38,352 nucleotides of DNA from Lachnospiraceae bacterium (lineage in GTDB: Bacteria > Bacillota > Clostridia > Lachnospirales > Lachnospiraceae). Made by a program: the position numbers and the translations under genes. Shown here piece after piece: positions 24,969 to 33,554 of the stretch. The notes below the pieces were generated by a model. That model had not been told where the DNA came from. It made no database searches and was given only the letters and a program-made list of their open reading frames with translations. The number at the start of each line of letters is the position of its first letter. Position 1 is the first letter of the stretch. The DNA is taken from assembly GCA_017936785.1 (NCBI GenBank), contig JAGBEV010000059.1, positions 1 through 38,352 of the forward strand, given 5' to 3'.

Positions 24969-25886
24969 CTATTTGTCAAGGGACATATCACAATAAGGGT
25001 CCATGTGAACCATACAGTGTTTTACTTCCGGGAAATTCTCTTCTATGGATAAATGAATGGTTTCTGCAATCTCATGAGCTTTTTCAAGACTGATTGCCCC
25101 GTCTGCTTGTATTTCCGCGTCTACATAAATTCTGGAACCAAATAACCGGGTATGTAATCCGGTAATCCCTTTTACCCCCTTCTGCTCCATGATCAAAGCT
25201 TTCATTTCTGATTCCATAATACCATCACAGGATTGGTCAATGGTCTTACTGACGGCATCCCTTAAAATCTCCCATGCCGCTTTTAAAACGCAAAAAGAAA
25301 TGACAATACACGCCGCTCCATCCATAACCGGAAATCCCAGCATGGCGCCTCCGATACCTATAAAAGCCGCTAATGAAGCCAACCCGTCCGCCCGGTTATG
25401 CCATGCGTCAGCACGCAACGCCGCCGAATGGATCATATCTGCTGCTTTGGCAGTAAACCGATACATCCACTCCTTAACCAAAATGGCGGTTATTGCAGTT
25501 ACAAGTGCCGCTGTCCTGGGTATTTCCACTTCCCGGCCCCTAGTGACAGCAGCCACCTTTTGAATCCCCTCCCATCCGATCCCTGTACCAGTCATAAAAA
25601 TAATTCCGCCTAAGATCATTGCCGCAATACATTCTAGTCTTTCATGTCCATAGGGATGTTCCCGGTCCGCTTCCTTAGAAGAAAGAATAATGCCTATGAT
25701 CACAATCAGCGTGGCAATCACATCCGATGCAGAGTGAACGGCATCAGATATCAGGGCATCCGAACCCGCCATGATACCTGCTGCCAATTTCATAACCGCT
25801 AAGATCATATTAAAACCCATGCTGACAAAGGAAATCCACATGGCAATGTCCTTTTTCCCGCCCTTTTTAATCCATTTTTGCAACAT
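24969..25886 (-). CDS. Cation diffusion facilitator (CDF) transporter
   Basis: 305-residue CDF-family metal/proton antiporter. Six membrane helices are followed by a cytosolic ferredoxin-like dimer domain (about 215-305). The transport site is visible in helix 2 (SDALISDAVHSASDV) and helix 5 (ADAWHNRADGLAS). The C-terminal domain has HTRLFGSRIYVDAEIQ and KHCMVHMDPY. The family exports Zn, Mn, Fe or Co; the metal is not decidable here. The ATG at 25886 has a poor RBS. An internal ATG at 25841 has AAGGA upstream, but that start would begin right at helix 1, so the start is uncertain. The 167-bp gap upstream holds no gene. Confidence 0.92.
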   Translation of the reverse strand: MLQKWIKKGGKKDIAMWISFVSMGFNMILAVMKLAAGIMAGSDALISDAVHSASDVIATLIVIIGIILSSKEADREHPYGHERLECIAAMILGGIIFMTGTGIGWEGIQKVAAVTRGREVEIPRTAALVTAITAILVKEWMYRFTAKAADMIHSAALRADAWHNRADGLASLAAFIGIGGAMLGFPVMDGAACIVISFCVLKAAWEILRDAVSKTIDQSCDGIMESEMKALIMEQKGVKGITGLHTRLFGSRIYVDAEIQADGAISLEKAHEIAETIHLSIEENFPEVKHCMVHMDPYCDMSLDK

Positions 25887-26053
25887 TCCAGAAGCCGTTT
25901 CCGCTTAATACAAATATTGTAATAATATATGTACTTTTTATACTTTAGTTCCACTTTTAAGAGTAATTCCCAGTACCTTCTTCCTTGTAAAACGATAACA
26001 GCCATATATGATCGTTGCCGGCTCACAGACTTTATGTCCCGGCTTCCCAATGG

Positions 26054-26437
26054 TCAGGATTTGATTCGTGTGCAGACGAATTGGCAGAGATATATCAGAA
26101 GAATGCCCATAAGATAAAAAAAGATATCTAAGAGGTCAAAGGTGGAACCAATGATGATGCGGATGATGGGGTTTTGGATTCCCAAAAGGTCGGCAAGTTG
26201 GATTGCCTGAAGGCATTCTGCGAGGATGCCCAGAAAGAGCAGACCAACCGGCAGATACCGGGTGGTCTGGCTGGTGTTTTGGGGAAATATGATTCTGATC
26301 AGGGTGTAGAGCAGGGGAATAATCAGGATATCTCCGCCGTATGCGCGGATAAAACCGCCTTTTAGAAAAGCTCCGATCAGAATTTCCATCAGTAACAATA
26401 TAAGAAAAAGAACAAAATATTTGAGTCTTGTCTTCAT
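26054..26437 (-). CDS. DUF2809 membrane protein
   Basis: 127 residues with about four membrane helices. The family pattern IRAYGGDILIIPLLYTLIR and the later ILAECLQAIQL with STFDLLDIFFYLMGIL match DUF2809, a family of unknown function in Firmicutes. RBS GGGAG at 6 bases. It lies only 34 bases after the flavodoxin-membrane fusion gene, so it is probably the third gene of the PadR operon. Confidence 0.85.
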   Translation of the reverse strand: MKTRLKYFVLFLILLLMEILIGAFLKGGFIRAYGGDILIIPLLYTLIRIIFPQNTSQTTRYLPVGLLFLGILAECLQAIQLADLLGIQNPIIRIIIGSTFDLLDIFFYLMGILLIYLCQFVCTRIKS

Positions 26438-26471
26438 TTGATTCTCCCATCATAACAGGAAAGCAAACAGG

Positions 26472-28157
26472 CTATCCTCTTGCAATTTTGGCAGGATACC
26501 ATTTCTGAAACCAGGCGGTAAAAACCCCCATAAAAATCGGTAATATGGAGTTAATGGCACTGATCAGGGAACCGACTTTTGTAGCCATGATAAAGTAAGT
26601 CCAGATGGGGGTCAGCAGATACAGGATACCCCACATTAAGGTTAAAATCCAATTGGTTTTCATAAAGAGCGGATTTTGCAACGCGCTTTCACCATTATAA
26701 TTGTTCATGGAATAGTGAGCTGTCAAAGGTATCTTACCAAAGCAGGTTATTGTCCACATAATACCAAAAGCAAGATATGCTAAAGGTACGACGATCCGTT
26801 CAGGAGCACCTGCAAGTACAGCCATGGAAAATCCTGTTACCAGCGTTCCTGATATAATATCATAAAACGTTTTTTTATTCTGATAAAAGAAAACGGGAAC
26901 CAGAACACAAGCAGCAATGCTTATAAGGCTGCCCATAAAACCATCAATGGATACGGCTACCCAGAACACGATCCACGGGATCAGCATGATATTCATATTG
27001 GTCGCCTTTTGAGGAGTATGTATACCTTGGGAACTGCCGTTTCCATTTTCTTCACTCCCTGTATCTCCGTTTTCTTCTCCTTTGCCGGTCTCACTTGTGG
27101 CACTGCCGAAGTATTTATCCCAATTCAGCAACAGGTCAAAATCACCTTTTACTTTATAGAGATGTTTCATCAAAGCTTCATCTCCACGGATTTCTCCCAC
27201 TGCAATAGAATGCCATACGGTAAACGGTGTTTCAATTCTGGTTGTAAAGGTTTGAAAACCGTCTGTAAGGACCCGGCTTCCTTCTTTTCCCAGAACAATC
27301 TGATAACATTCATCTACATCTGTATAATACATTTCCAGCACCTTGTCTTTACCGGAATAACTTTCCTTTTGATAAAGTGCAGCCATCTGTTTGGTAAAAA
27401 TCTGCCCATCAGATGCCTTTTTCCCTGTCTCTTTGTCAATCCCCCAACTTGCATCCGCCAAGCTTTCAAATACTTCCCTGGGATATAACAACTTATCTAA
27501 TTCTGCCTTTGTAGTTTCCGATATGGATCCTTCTGTGAATTCTCTTCCTGCCTCTTTTACATATTCTAAATATTCATCTGTCCTCTGGGAAAGCTCAGGC
27601 ACACGGAACAATTCTCCCTGTCCGCAGAAAATAGCCGTATACCGGTCTTTGCCGCTCATATGGTCAAACAAACTGCGCACACCGTCATAATTTCCTTCTG
27701 CCGTATAAAATCCGCAGGTAGAAATTACTACAGTCTTCTTGCCGCTCATATCATATCTGGTCGGATGGCTTCCGTTTCCCACCTGGTCCTCCCGCTCCAC
27801 CATAAAAGGCAGTATCATGGGTAATTGGCGGTCAATCAGATTTTTTAAGCCTCCCGGCACAGTAAAATAGTAAAGGGGAAAACTCCAGATTGTAACATCT
27901 GCCCATAAAAGCTTTTCAATGACCTGTTTCATGTCATCCTGAATACAGCATTGTCCCGGTGTCTTATTCCAACAGGAAAAGCATCCCAGACAGGGCTTTA
28001 GATCCAGCCTGTTTACTTGAATTTCCTCTACCCAAACCGGGTCCTCTCCTTCCATGCTTCCAACACCCAGCTCCATTCCTTCCAAAAATGCCTTTGTCAG
28101 CTTATAGGAATTACTTCCTTTCCCCTTTGGACTTCCATTGATCACTAAAACTTTCAT
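26472..28157 (-). CDS. Flavodoxin-fold oxidoreductase fused to a membrane domain
   Basis: 561 residues in three parts. The N-terminal flavodoxin-like NAD(P)H-dependent reductase domain (about 1-215) has VLVINGSPKGKGSNS for the flavin phosphate. It also has the cysteine set C56, C59, C62, C70 and C71, resembling iron-sulfur flavoproteins. A middle helical region (about 225-360) with a DVDECYQIVLGKEGSRVLTDG segment is unknown. The C-terminal part (about 395-555) has several membrane helices. It starts 4 bases inside padR (ATGA), so it is translationally coupled and probably controlled by PadR. It may couple cytosolic reduction to the membrane, but this is inference. Confidence 0.82.
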   Translation of the reverse strand: MKVLVINGSPKGKGSNSYKLTKAFLEGMELGVGSMEGEDPVWVEEIQVNRLDLKPCLGCFSCWNKTPGQCCIQDDMKQVIEKLLWADVTIWSFPLYYFTVPGGLKNLIDRQLPMILPFMVEREDQVGNGSHPTRYDMSGKKTVVISTCGFYTAEGNYDGVRSLFDHMSGKDRYTAIFCGQGELFRVPELSQRTDEYLEYVKEAGREFTEGSISETTKAELDKLLYPREVFESLADASWGIDKETGKKASDGQIFTKQMAALYQKESYSGKDKVLEMYYTDVDECYQIVLGKEGSRVLTDGFQTFTTRIETPFTVWHSIAVGEIRGDEALMKHLYKVKGDFDLLLNWDKYFGSATSETGKGEENGDTGSEENGNGSSQGIHTPQKATNMNIMLIPWIVFWVAVSIDGFMGSLISIAACVLVPVFFYQNKKTFYDIISGTLVTGFSMAVLAGAPERIVVPLAYLAFGIMWTITCFGKIPLTAHYSMNNYNGESALQNPLFMKTNWILTLMWGILYLLTPIWTYFIMATKVGSLISAINSILPIFMGVFTAWFQKWYPAKIARG

Positions 28158-28696
28158 TTCTTTCCCTCCAATCGTTCAATACACCTTTGTGCCCATTCCA
28201 GATGCATCTGCATATTCCGCCTGCCATACTCCACTGTCATCTGCCAGTATTCGGATTTTTCCTTTGCACCAATGGCATGGCTGTAGGCTTCTATGTACCC
28301 CGGCACAGGCTCCAGACTTTTTAAAAAGTTTTCACATTCTTCCTTTAACCTTTGAAAATAACAGATATTTTCTTCTTTACTTCTCTCTCCTAAAAAGAAA
28401 ACCTTCATCAGGACGGGAGTTCTGGAATTTAACCCCAAATTCCCATCTGACAGCCATCTGAGCAATTCTGCTTTTCCTTCTTCCGTAATGGAATAGACAT
28501 TTTTATCCGGCTTTCCCTGCTGGGGAACCAAAGTTTTCGTAACCCATTTCTGCTTCTCTAAGCCCTGAAGTTCCCGATAAATCTGGCTTGTCTGGGCATT
28601 CCAGAAAAAATTCAGTGAATCCCTGAATGTTTCCATGATTTCATATCCTGTCAGATCGTGATAATTCAGCAGTCCTAATATTCCATGTTTTAGCAT
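28154..28696 (-). CDS. PadR-family transcriptional regulator
   Basis: 180 residues. The N-terminal winged helix (MLKHGILGLLNYHDLTGYEI..., through TSQIYRELQGLEKQKWV and a VYSITEEGKAELLRWL wing) is followed by a C-terminal coiled-coil dimerisation region (about 105-180). I prefer the ATG at 28696. PadR proteins begin MLKxGxLGLL, GGAG lies upstream, and the promoter at 28760-28788 would leave almost no leader for the earlier in-frame ATG at 28747. PadR proteins usually repress their own gene and a neighbour in response to phenolics or antibiotics. The palindrome in its promoter and the coupled downstream gene fit this. Confidence 0.92.
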   Translation of the reverse strand: MLKHGILGLLNYHDLTGYEIMETFRDSLNFFWNAQTSQIYRELQGLEKQKWVTKTLVPQQGKPDKNVYSITEEGKAELLRWLSDGNLGLNSRTPVLMKVFFLGERSKEENICYFQRLKEECENFLKSLEPVPGYIEAYSHAIGAKEKSEYWQMTVEYGRRNMQMHLEWAQRCIERLEGKK

Positions 28697-28759
28697 CTGG
28701 TCATTTTCTCTCCGTTTTCTATTATTGTTGTCTGAAAACTTTTTCATATATTTTATTTA

Positions 28760-28788
28760 AGTATATTCCACTTGTGGAATATAGTCAA
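28760..28788 (-). promoter_or_regulatory. Promoter of the PadR operon
   Basis: Minus-strand -35 TTGACT (28783-28788), 17-bp spacer, -10 TATACT (28760-28765). Strong match; the palindrome at 28762-28783 occupies the whole spacer. Confidence 0.75.
28762..28783. promoter_or_regulatory. Probable PadR operator
   Basis: Perfect 10-bp arms TATATTCCAC and GTGGAATATA around TT. It lies between and partly over the -35 and -10 hexamers of the padR promoter, where a bound dimer would block RNA polymerase. Confidence 0.75.
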
Positions 28789-28866
28789 TAGGGATATTTG
28801 TTTTTTTATAAAATAAAGATTTAAACTGTTTTTGTCCCATTGCTCACAGATCTGCTATATATCCAT

Positions 28867-28909
28867 ACAAAAAACACTGCATCTGCCGGGTTTCCGGCAA
28901 ATGCAATGT
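28867..28909 (-). terminator. Terminator of the MFS transporter gene
   Basis: On the minus strand, a stem of about 16 bp (ACATTGCATTTGCCGG with its partner, two mismatches) and short loop, then TTTTTTG. It lies just beyond the transporter stop. Confidence 0.85.
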
Positions 28910-28919
28910 TTCTCAAGTT

Positions 28920-30236
28920 TTACCTTATTTTAAATTCATGTTTCTCTTCCAGTTCCCAAATATGGGAAAACCTTCTAAAGTACAGACATACACCAACACC
29001 TGCAAATGCAATGACTAAAAATACTGCTGCAGCTCCTGAACCTTTTCCGCTGCCCAGCAGCAACACCCAGATGCTTTCTTCTGACTGCCCTGCCATAAAG
29101 GGCTCAAATACCCGGTCTACCAGAAATCCTCCCAGAAAATATCCCAACGGGATGGTAAAAAACTGTAATGTATTTCTTGCCGCAAAAACTCTTCCCTGAA
29201 TCTCCACAGGAATTTTAATCCTTAAGATCGCTTCCATATTAGTATTCATAATGGGAATAGCAATCCATCCCAAAAAAGCGCCCACACACCACACAGGCAC
29301 ACTTCTGCCCAAAGCCAATAAGAGATTTTCCGTACTCATGGATAACAACAGGCAGTTGCATATGACGCGAATCCTGCTTTTAGGCTCTTTTAAAAAGGAC
29401 GCAAGCACGCTTCCAACAAGAGTAGTAATGCCTGCTACGGAATTTACGATTCCCATAGCAGCCCTGCTTCCGCCGCCTCTTGACAGCATCATAGCCGGAA
29501 ATACCGCATCATAAATAGATGCCACCAGATTGATCGCCGAAAGGAACAGGATCAGATCCAAAATACCGCGATTTCTCCATAAGTAATCCAAACCGCCTTT
29601 TGCAGACTGCAGCAGGCTTTCCTGCTGCTTACTTTTCAAAATCTCATCCTCCGGTATCCGTACAAAAAATAACAGTACAATAAATGCTACCAAAAAAGTT
29701 CCGAGATCAAACCAGATAATAAACTCCATTCCGGCAAATCCCATAACTGCAGTTGCAATAATGGGTGTTAAAATAGAATTCAGCGCATTGGAAAAATAAC
29801 GCATACCTCCTACTTTTTGGTAATATTCCTTTGGCAGAATACAGGTTGTGGCAACCTCTGAAGCCGGCTGTTGAACAGAATTCATCAATCCGTTTACGGC
29901 ATTTACCACATATAAATGCCAGATCCTCAGATTACCGCTTTCCAGCAAACCCAGCACAACAAGCGTACAGACAGCAGCCGCACTGTCACAGATTAACATA
30001 GTCTTCTTTTTATTCCACTTATCGCTCAATGCTCCTGCAAAAACAGAAAGAAGCACATAGGGCGCATAGGAACACACCATCAAAAGAGAGGTCCAAAGTG
30101 CAGAACCCTTCTGCTCATAGGACCATATAACCAGTGCGTAGCTGGTCATGGCGCTTCCAAGCGCAGAAAAAGACTGGGTTGCCCATAATATTAAAAAGTT
30201 TCTTAATTTTAAAAAATCATTCTTTATTTTATCCAT
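28920..30236 (-). CDS. MFS efflux transporter (MFS_3-like)
   Basis: 438 residues with about twelve membrane helices. It begins FLILWATQSFSALGSAMTSYALVIW and has the MFS loop motif GALSDKWNKKKTM between helices 2 and 3. The second half has LASFLKEPKSRIRVIC and a GRVFAARNTLQFFTIPLGYFLGGFLVD motif. This pattern fits the MFS_3 / macrolide-efflux-like subgroup of Gram-positive bacteria, but the substrate is unknown. RBS AAGGAG lies 9 bases before the ATG. It is transcribed toward the PadR operon, ends in a strong terminator, and shows no partner gene. Confidence 0.9.
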   Translation of the reverse strand: MDKIKNDFLKLRNFLILWATQSFSALGSAMTSYALVIWSYEQKGSALWTSLLMVCSYAPYVLLSVFAGALSDKWNKKKTMLICDSAAAVCTLVVLGLLESGNLRIWHLYVVNAVNGLMNSVQQPASEVATTCILPKEYYQKVGGMRYFSNALNSILTPIIATAVMGFAGMEFIIWFDLGTFLVAFIVLLFFVRIPEDEILKSKQQESLLQSAKGGLDYLWRNRGILDLILFLSAINLVASIYDAVFPAMMLSRGGGSRAAMGIVNSVAGITTLVGSVLASFLKEPKSRIRVICNCLLLSMSTENLLLALGRSVPVWCVGAFLGWIAIPIMNTNMEAILRIKIPVEIQGRVFAARNTLQFFTIPLGYFLGGFLVDRVFEPFMAGQSEESIWVLLLGSGKGSGAAAVFLVIAFAGVGVCLYFRRFSHIWELEEKHEFKIR

Positions 30237-30462
30237 TAGACTTTGCTCCTTATAACAAATATTTTTTATTCGTTACATGCAAAGCCACAAGGGACAGTTC
30301 TATATACTATCCGTTACTCCACACAAATCCTATCCCTAAAAGACTTTGCATGGAGCTTTTGCAATACACAGGATCATCGTATCTTCTCCTTCCATCCTTA
30401 ATTTTTTCACTGCTTTTTGTCGCCATAAGCATTTTTCATCTGCTGCGGCTCAGCTTATTATA

Positions 30463-32187
30463 TCATTTTCCATCAGACTTTATAATCCCCTGCCCTCTAT
30501 ATCTGTTAAAGGAGGCAAATATTTCCTGCGGTCTGGGTCTTGCCATAGCTTTAGCGCTGACGGCTTCCATGCCCTTCTCATCCATAACCTTTTCCAACAG
30601 ATCGACTACATCTTTAAGACTTCTCTTTCCATCGATGAAATGCAGATGGGCATATTTCAACAATTGTCCCAAAGCATTTAACTGCTCTGGATCTGTAAGC
30701 TGCTCTACCAGCCGCAGATCGATATTTTCATGATCAATGGAAATACAATCCGTTCCCATGGTCTTGATCTTCAGACGGGGCTCTTTAAATGCCTTTACCG
30801 GAAGAAGAATCCTTTCCCCGGAAAACTCCATAGGCTTTATCTTGTTAGCTTTTGCTAACTCATTGTTTCCATAGGCTTTTGCTTCTTCCTTTGCACGCTC
30901 TGTAATATCCACCGGCTCATAACGGTCCATTTGTATGATCCGATCTGCCACATAAAAGTAAGAACCGGAGCTTCCTGCAACCAATATGGTAGAAACATCC
31001 TGCTTTTCATATAATTCTCTTACCCTGTCTATAAAGGGAATGATCGGTTCCTGATCGCGCAGGACAACACGCTGCATCAGCTCATCCCTGATCATAAAAT
31101 TGGTGGCGCTGGTATCCTCATCTATCAATAATACCTTTGCCAAAGCCTCAACGCTCTCTGCAACTCCTGCTGCCTGAGATGTGCTTCCGCTGGCATCCTC
31201 CGTTCTAAAAGAAACCGTATCCTTTCCGTTGGGCAGGTCTCCTATAAACATGGAGATGTCCACGCTTTGAATGCTTCTGCCATCCTCGGCGCGGGATTTT
31301 ACCGCTGTTTCATCAGTAATGACAAACTCCCTTCCGTCTCCTGCAATATGATTATATACTCCCAGCTCCAGGGCTTTTAATAAAGTAGATTTTCCGTGAT
31401 AGCCGCCGCCTACAATGAGGGTAATTCCTTTTTTAATCCCCATTCCTTTGATCTTCCCTCTATTAGGCAATTCCATTGTCACCTCCATAGACGGAGGCGC
31501 CATAAATTTCACGGCATCCTTCATGGGTCTGTCCGATGCTCCGCTTTCTCTGGGAAGCACTGCGCCATTTGCCACAAATGCCACAAGTCCCTGTTCTTTT
31601 AACTGCCTGCGGATTTCCATCTGGTCCTCTGCCAGAGCTCTGACCTTTTCTACTTCCTGACGGCATTTTGCCTCATATCTTCCATAATACAAAGTCTCCT
31701 CTACACATTTCGGAAGGAAGTCAAATAATATCCTGATCAATTCCCGGCTGTTAATGGTCCTGCCGTTGGCAGGAAATCCCACTGACAATCTTACAATAAT
31801 ATTTCCGCTCTTCTCATCCACAACACATGCCGAACGCTCCAGTATTTCCTGCCCCGGTCTGGATACGGACAGACTGCCGCTTTTGCCGCTGCCCTTAGCC
31901 ATATGATTATAGGCGGATAATTTCCTGCCGAAGCTGCGGAGCAGATAATCCTGCAATGCGGTCTTTTTCTCTTTCCCGTCATAGCTTTCTGCAGGAAAAG
32001 CAGCCTTATGTCCAGCCACCAATATACTTACATCCGAAGGGCTGGCAAAGGGATCGCCCTGGACATGGTCAATGTACAAACGAAAGTTTCCAAAATCATA
32101 GCAGCCTTTGGTATCCTTATAAGCCGGATAGCTTTTATGGTCGATATTTTGCAATAATACTCTTAGTTCTCTGTCTGTTTTCATCAT
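30463..32187 (-). CDS. ABC-class P-loop ATPase (COG3044/PF09818-like)
   Basis: 574 residues, no membrane segment. An N-terminal unknown domain (about 1-240) precedes the nucleotide-binding region: Walker A VGGGYHGKSTLL (about 254-265), a DISMFIGDLPNGKDTVSF segment, a signature-like ASGSTSQAAGVAESVEA and Walker B ALAKVLLIDEDTSATNFMIRD. This matches the predicted ABC-class ATPase family COG3044, which has no linked transporter subunit and no established function. The C-terminus is basic (RPRPQEIFASFNRYRG). Two ATGs in tandem begin the frame. It stands between the CPBP and MFS genes with 227-254-bp gaps, in which I see no further gene. Confidence 0.88.
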   Translation of the reverse strand: MMKTDRELRVLLQNIDHKSYPAYKDTKGCYDFGNFRLYIDHVQGDPFASPSDVSILVAGHKAAFPAESYDGKEKKTALQDYLLRSFGRKLSAYNHMAKGSGKSGSLSVSRPGQEILERSACVVDEKSGNIIVRLSVGFPANGRTINSRELIRILFDFLPKCVEETLYYGRYEAKCRQEVEKVRALAEDQMEIRRQLKEQGLVAFVANGAVLPRESGASDRPMKDAVKFMAPPSMEVTMELPNRGKIKGMGIKKGITLIVGGGYHGKSTLLKALELGVYNHIAGDGREFVITDETAVKSRAEDGRSIQSVDISMFIGDLPNGKDTVSFRTEDASGSTSQAAGVAESVEALAKVLLIDEDTSATNFMIRDELMQRVVLRDQEPIIPFIDRVRELYEKQDVSTILVAGSSGSYFYVADRIIQMDRYEPVDITERAKEEAKAYGNNELAKANKIKPMEFSGERILLPVKAFKEPRLKIKTMGTDCISIDHENIDLRLVEQLTDPEQLNALGQLLKYAHLHFIDGKRSLKDVVDLLEKVMDEKGMEAVSAKAMARPRPQEIFASFNRYRGQGIIKSDGK

Positions 32188-32441
32188 TCTTTCCTTTCAC
32201 ATTACACCCTGTTCCCGGTGCCGCTTTTATGTCCTTCAGATGTTTCAAAATACGTGGAGCAGACTGCCCTGATCAGTTTATCTTATCACATTTTCCTCTA
32301 TGCTGCCATCCTTTAGCTCCAGCACCACACCTGCACAAACAGGCATTTTACATTCCCTATGAAACTAATCAATCATTATCTCCACATTCGTCTGATCACA
32401 CCTTTCCTTTGACAACGGTCCAGGCAAAGAGCCTGAAAACG

Positions 32442-33359
32442 TCAAGCCTCATTTATTACATCTGCGCTTTTACTTTGTTTGTGCATTTTAGCCAGCAAAA
32501 CTGCAGCCAGCACATAAATGGGAATCCCGGCGATCAATCCTGCCGGTGTAGGTCCAAGAAGATAATGCCGGGGCATTTCTTTCATAAACAAAACCGGCAG
32601 ATTTGCCACCCCGTTAATGGCTCCGTGTATGAGAGCCGGAACCCAGATACTTTTAGTCTTTTCATAAAAGAAGCTGAGTATGATTCCCATACCTGTAGTA
32701 AATACACACATGAGCAGAATTCCCAGAAAAGGAGCTCCCACATATCCTGTTCCGTATTCATAGCCGGCAATGACGATCACGGGTCCGTGCCAGATGCCCC
32801 AGATGATTCCCGATACGATCAATGCAGGCGTCTTTCCCATCCACCTTGTCAAAACAGGGGTCATGTATCCACGCCATCCCGCCTCTTCTCCTATTGCCGC
32901 AAAGGTGTTGATCAAAGGTGCATAGGTTACCGCCGATACCCCTTGTATGATGGCAATGGTCAAAAGCGGTATTCCCTGCAAAGTACCCTCAGAATCTAAC
33001 ATACTGCCATACAGGTCTGAAAGAGTCCCGCATCCTAAATCAAACTTATGAGGCAGCATGGCAAAATAGAGAAGAGCTCCCAGAAATGTCAGAACTGCAG
33101 GCAAAAACCATGCAACAAGAAAGCTTTTCCAATTCTGCTTCCAATGGAAGCTCCAACATATTCCGCTCTTTTCCTTCTTTATGCCTCTCTGTGCGATCAC
33201 CACACCTATAAGCGGGCTGTACATACAAAGAGCGACTAATACCTGATAGACTGCCATCTGTCCCTTTAATGCACAGACAGCACCTGCGATCTGCAGGCAC
33301 CACGCCATTCCAAAGGTCACTGCCATGTAAATGATAAACTTCTTTTTATCCTCTCTCAT
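32442..33359 (-). CDS. CPBP-family intramembrane protease
   Basis: 305-residue CPBP (Rce1-like) intramembrane endopeptidase with about eight membrane helices. The catalytic signature is complete: EEAGWRGYMTP (paired glutamates and Arg), then a GIIWGIWHGPV motif with the second-site His, and a late ALIHGAINGVANLP. Bacterial members cleave membrane peptides, give bacteriocin self-immunity or process prenylated-like substrates. I use the ATG at 33359 (AAAGGA about 10 bases upstream); the frame is open to 33473, with in-frame ATGs at 33371 and 33395 that have poorer sites. Confidence 0.88.
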   Translation of the reverse strand: MREDKKKFIIYMAVTFGMAWCLQIAGAVCALKGQMAVYQVLVALCMYSPLIGVVIAQRGIKKEKSGICWSFHWKQNWKSFLVAWFLPAVLTFLGALLYFAMLPHKFDLGCGTLSDLYGSMLDSEGTLQGIPLLTIAIIQGVSAVTYAPLINTFAAIGEEAGWRGYMTPVLTRWMGKTPALIVSGIIWGIWHGPVIVIAGYEYGTGYVGAPFLGILLMCVFTTGMGIILSFFYEKTKSIWVPALIHGAINGVANLPVLFMKEMPRHYLLGPTPAGLIAGIPIYVLAAVLLAKMHKQSKSADVINEA

Positions 33360-33554
33360 ATTTTTTCTCATCCTTTCACTTTTATGATCCGTCATAATCC
33401 GTTTGTCGGAAGCCTTCTTACTAAACTTTATAATGCTTCCACCGGGTGGAAGGTCAACTTTTTTCCTGCACATTTCATCACTTTTTCTACTATTATCCTA
33501 TCATTAAATATGTTATAGTACTATTTGAAATATGACTAAGGAGAAGTTTTTGTT

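Noticed and set aside
25805-26050. 81-codon minus-strand open frame upstream of the CDF transporter
   Set aside because: It overlaps the CDF start in another frame and shows no RBS or recognisable protein features.
32402-32439. Long imperfect hairpin after the CPBP gene (TTGAC...GTCAA with CAGGC/GCCTG) as a terminator
   Set aside because: No T run follows it on the minus strand, so I do not call it a terminator.
31956-32999. A 347-codon plus-strand open frame
   Set aside because: It runs antisense across the start of the ABC ATPase gene and most of the CPBP protease gene, has low-complexity His/Ser/Pro/Cys-rich composition, no RBS and no family motif.
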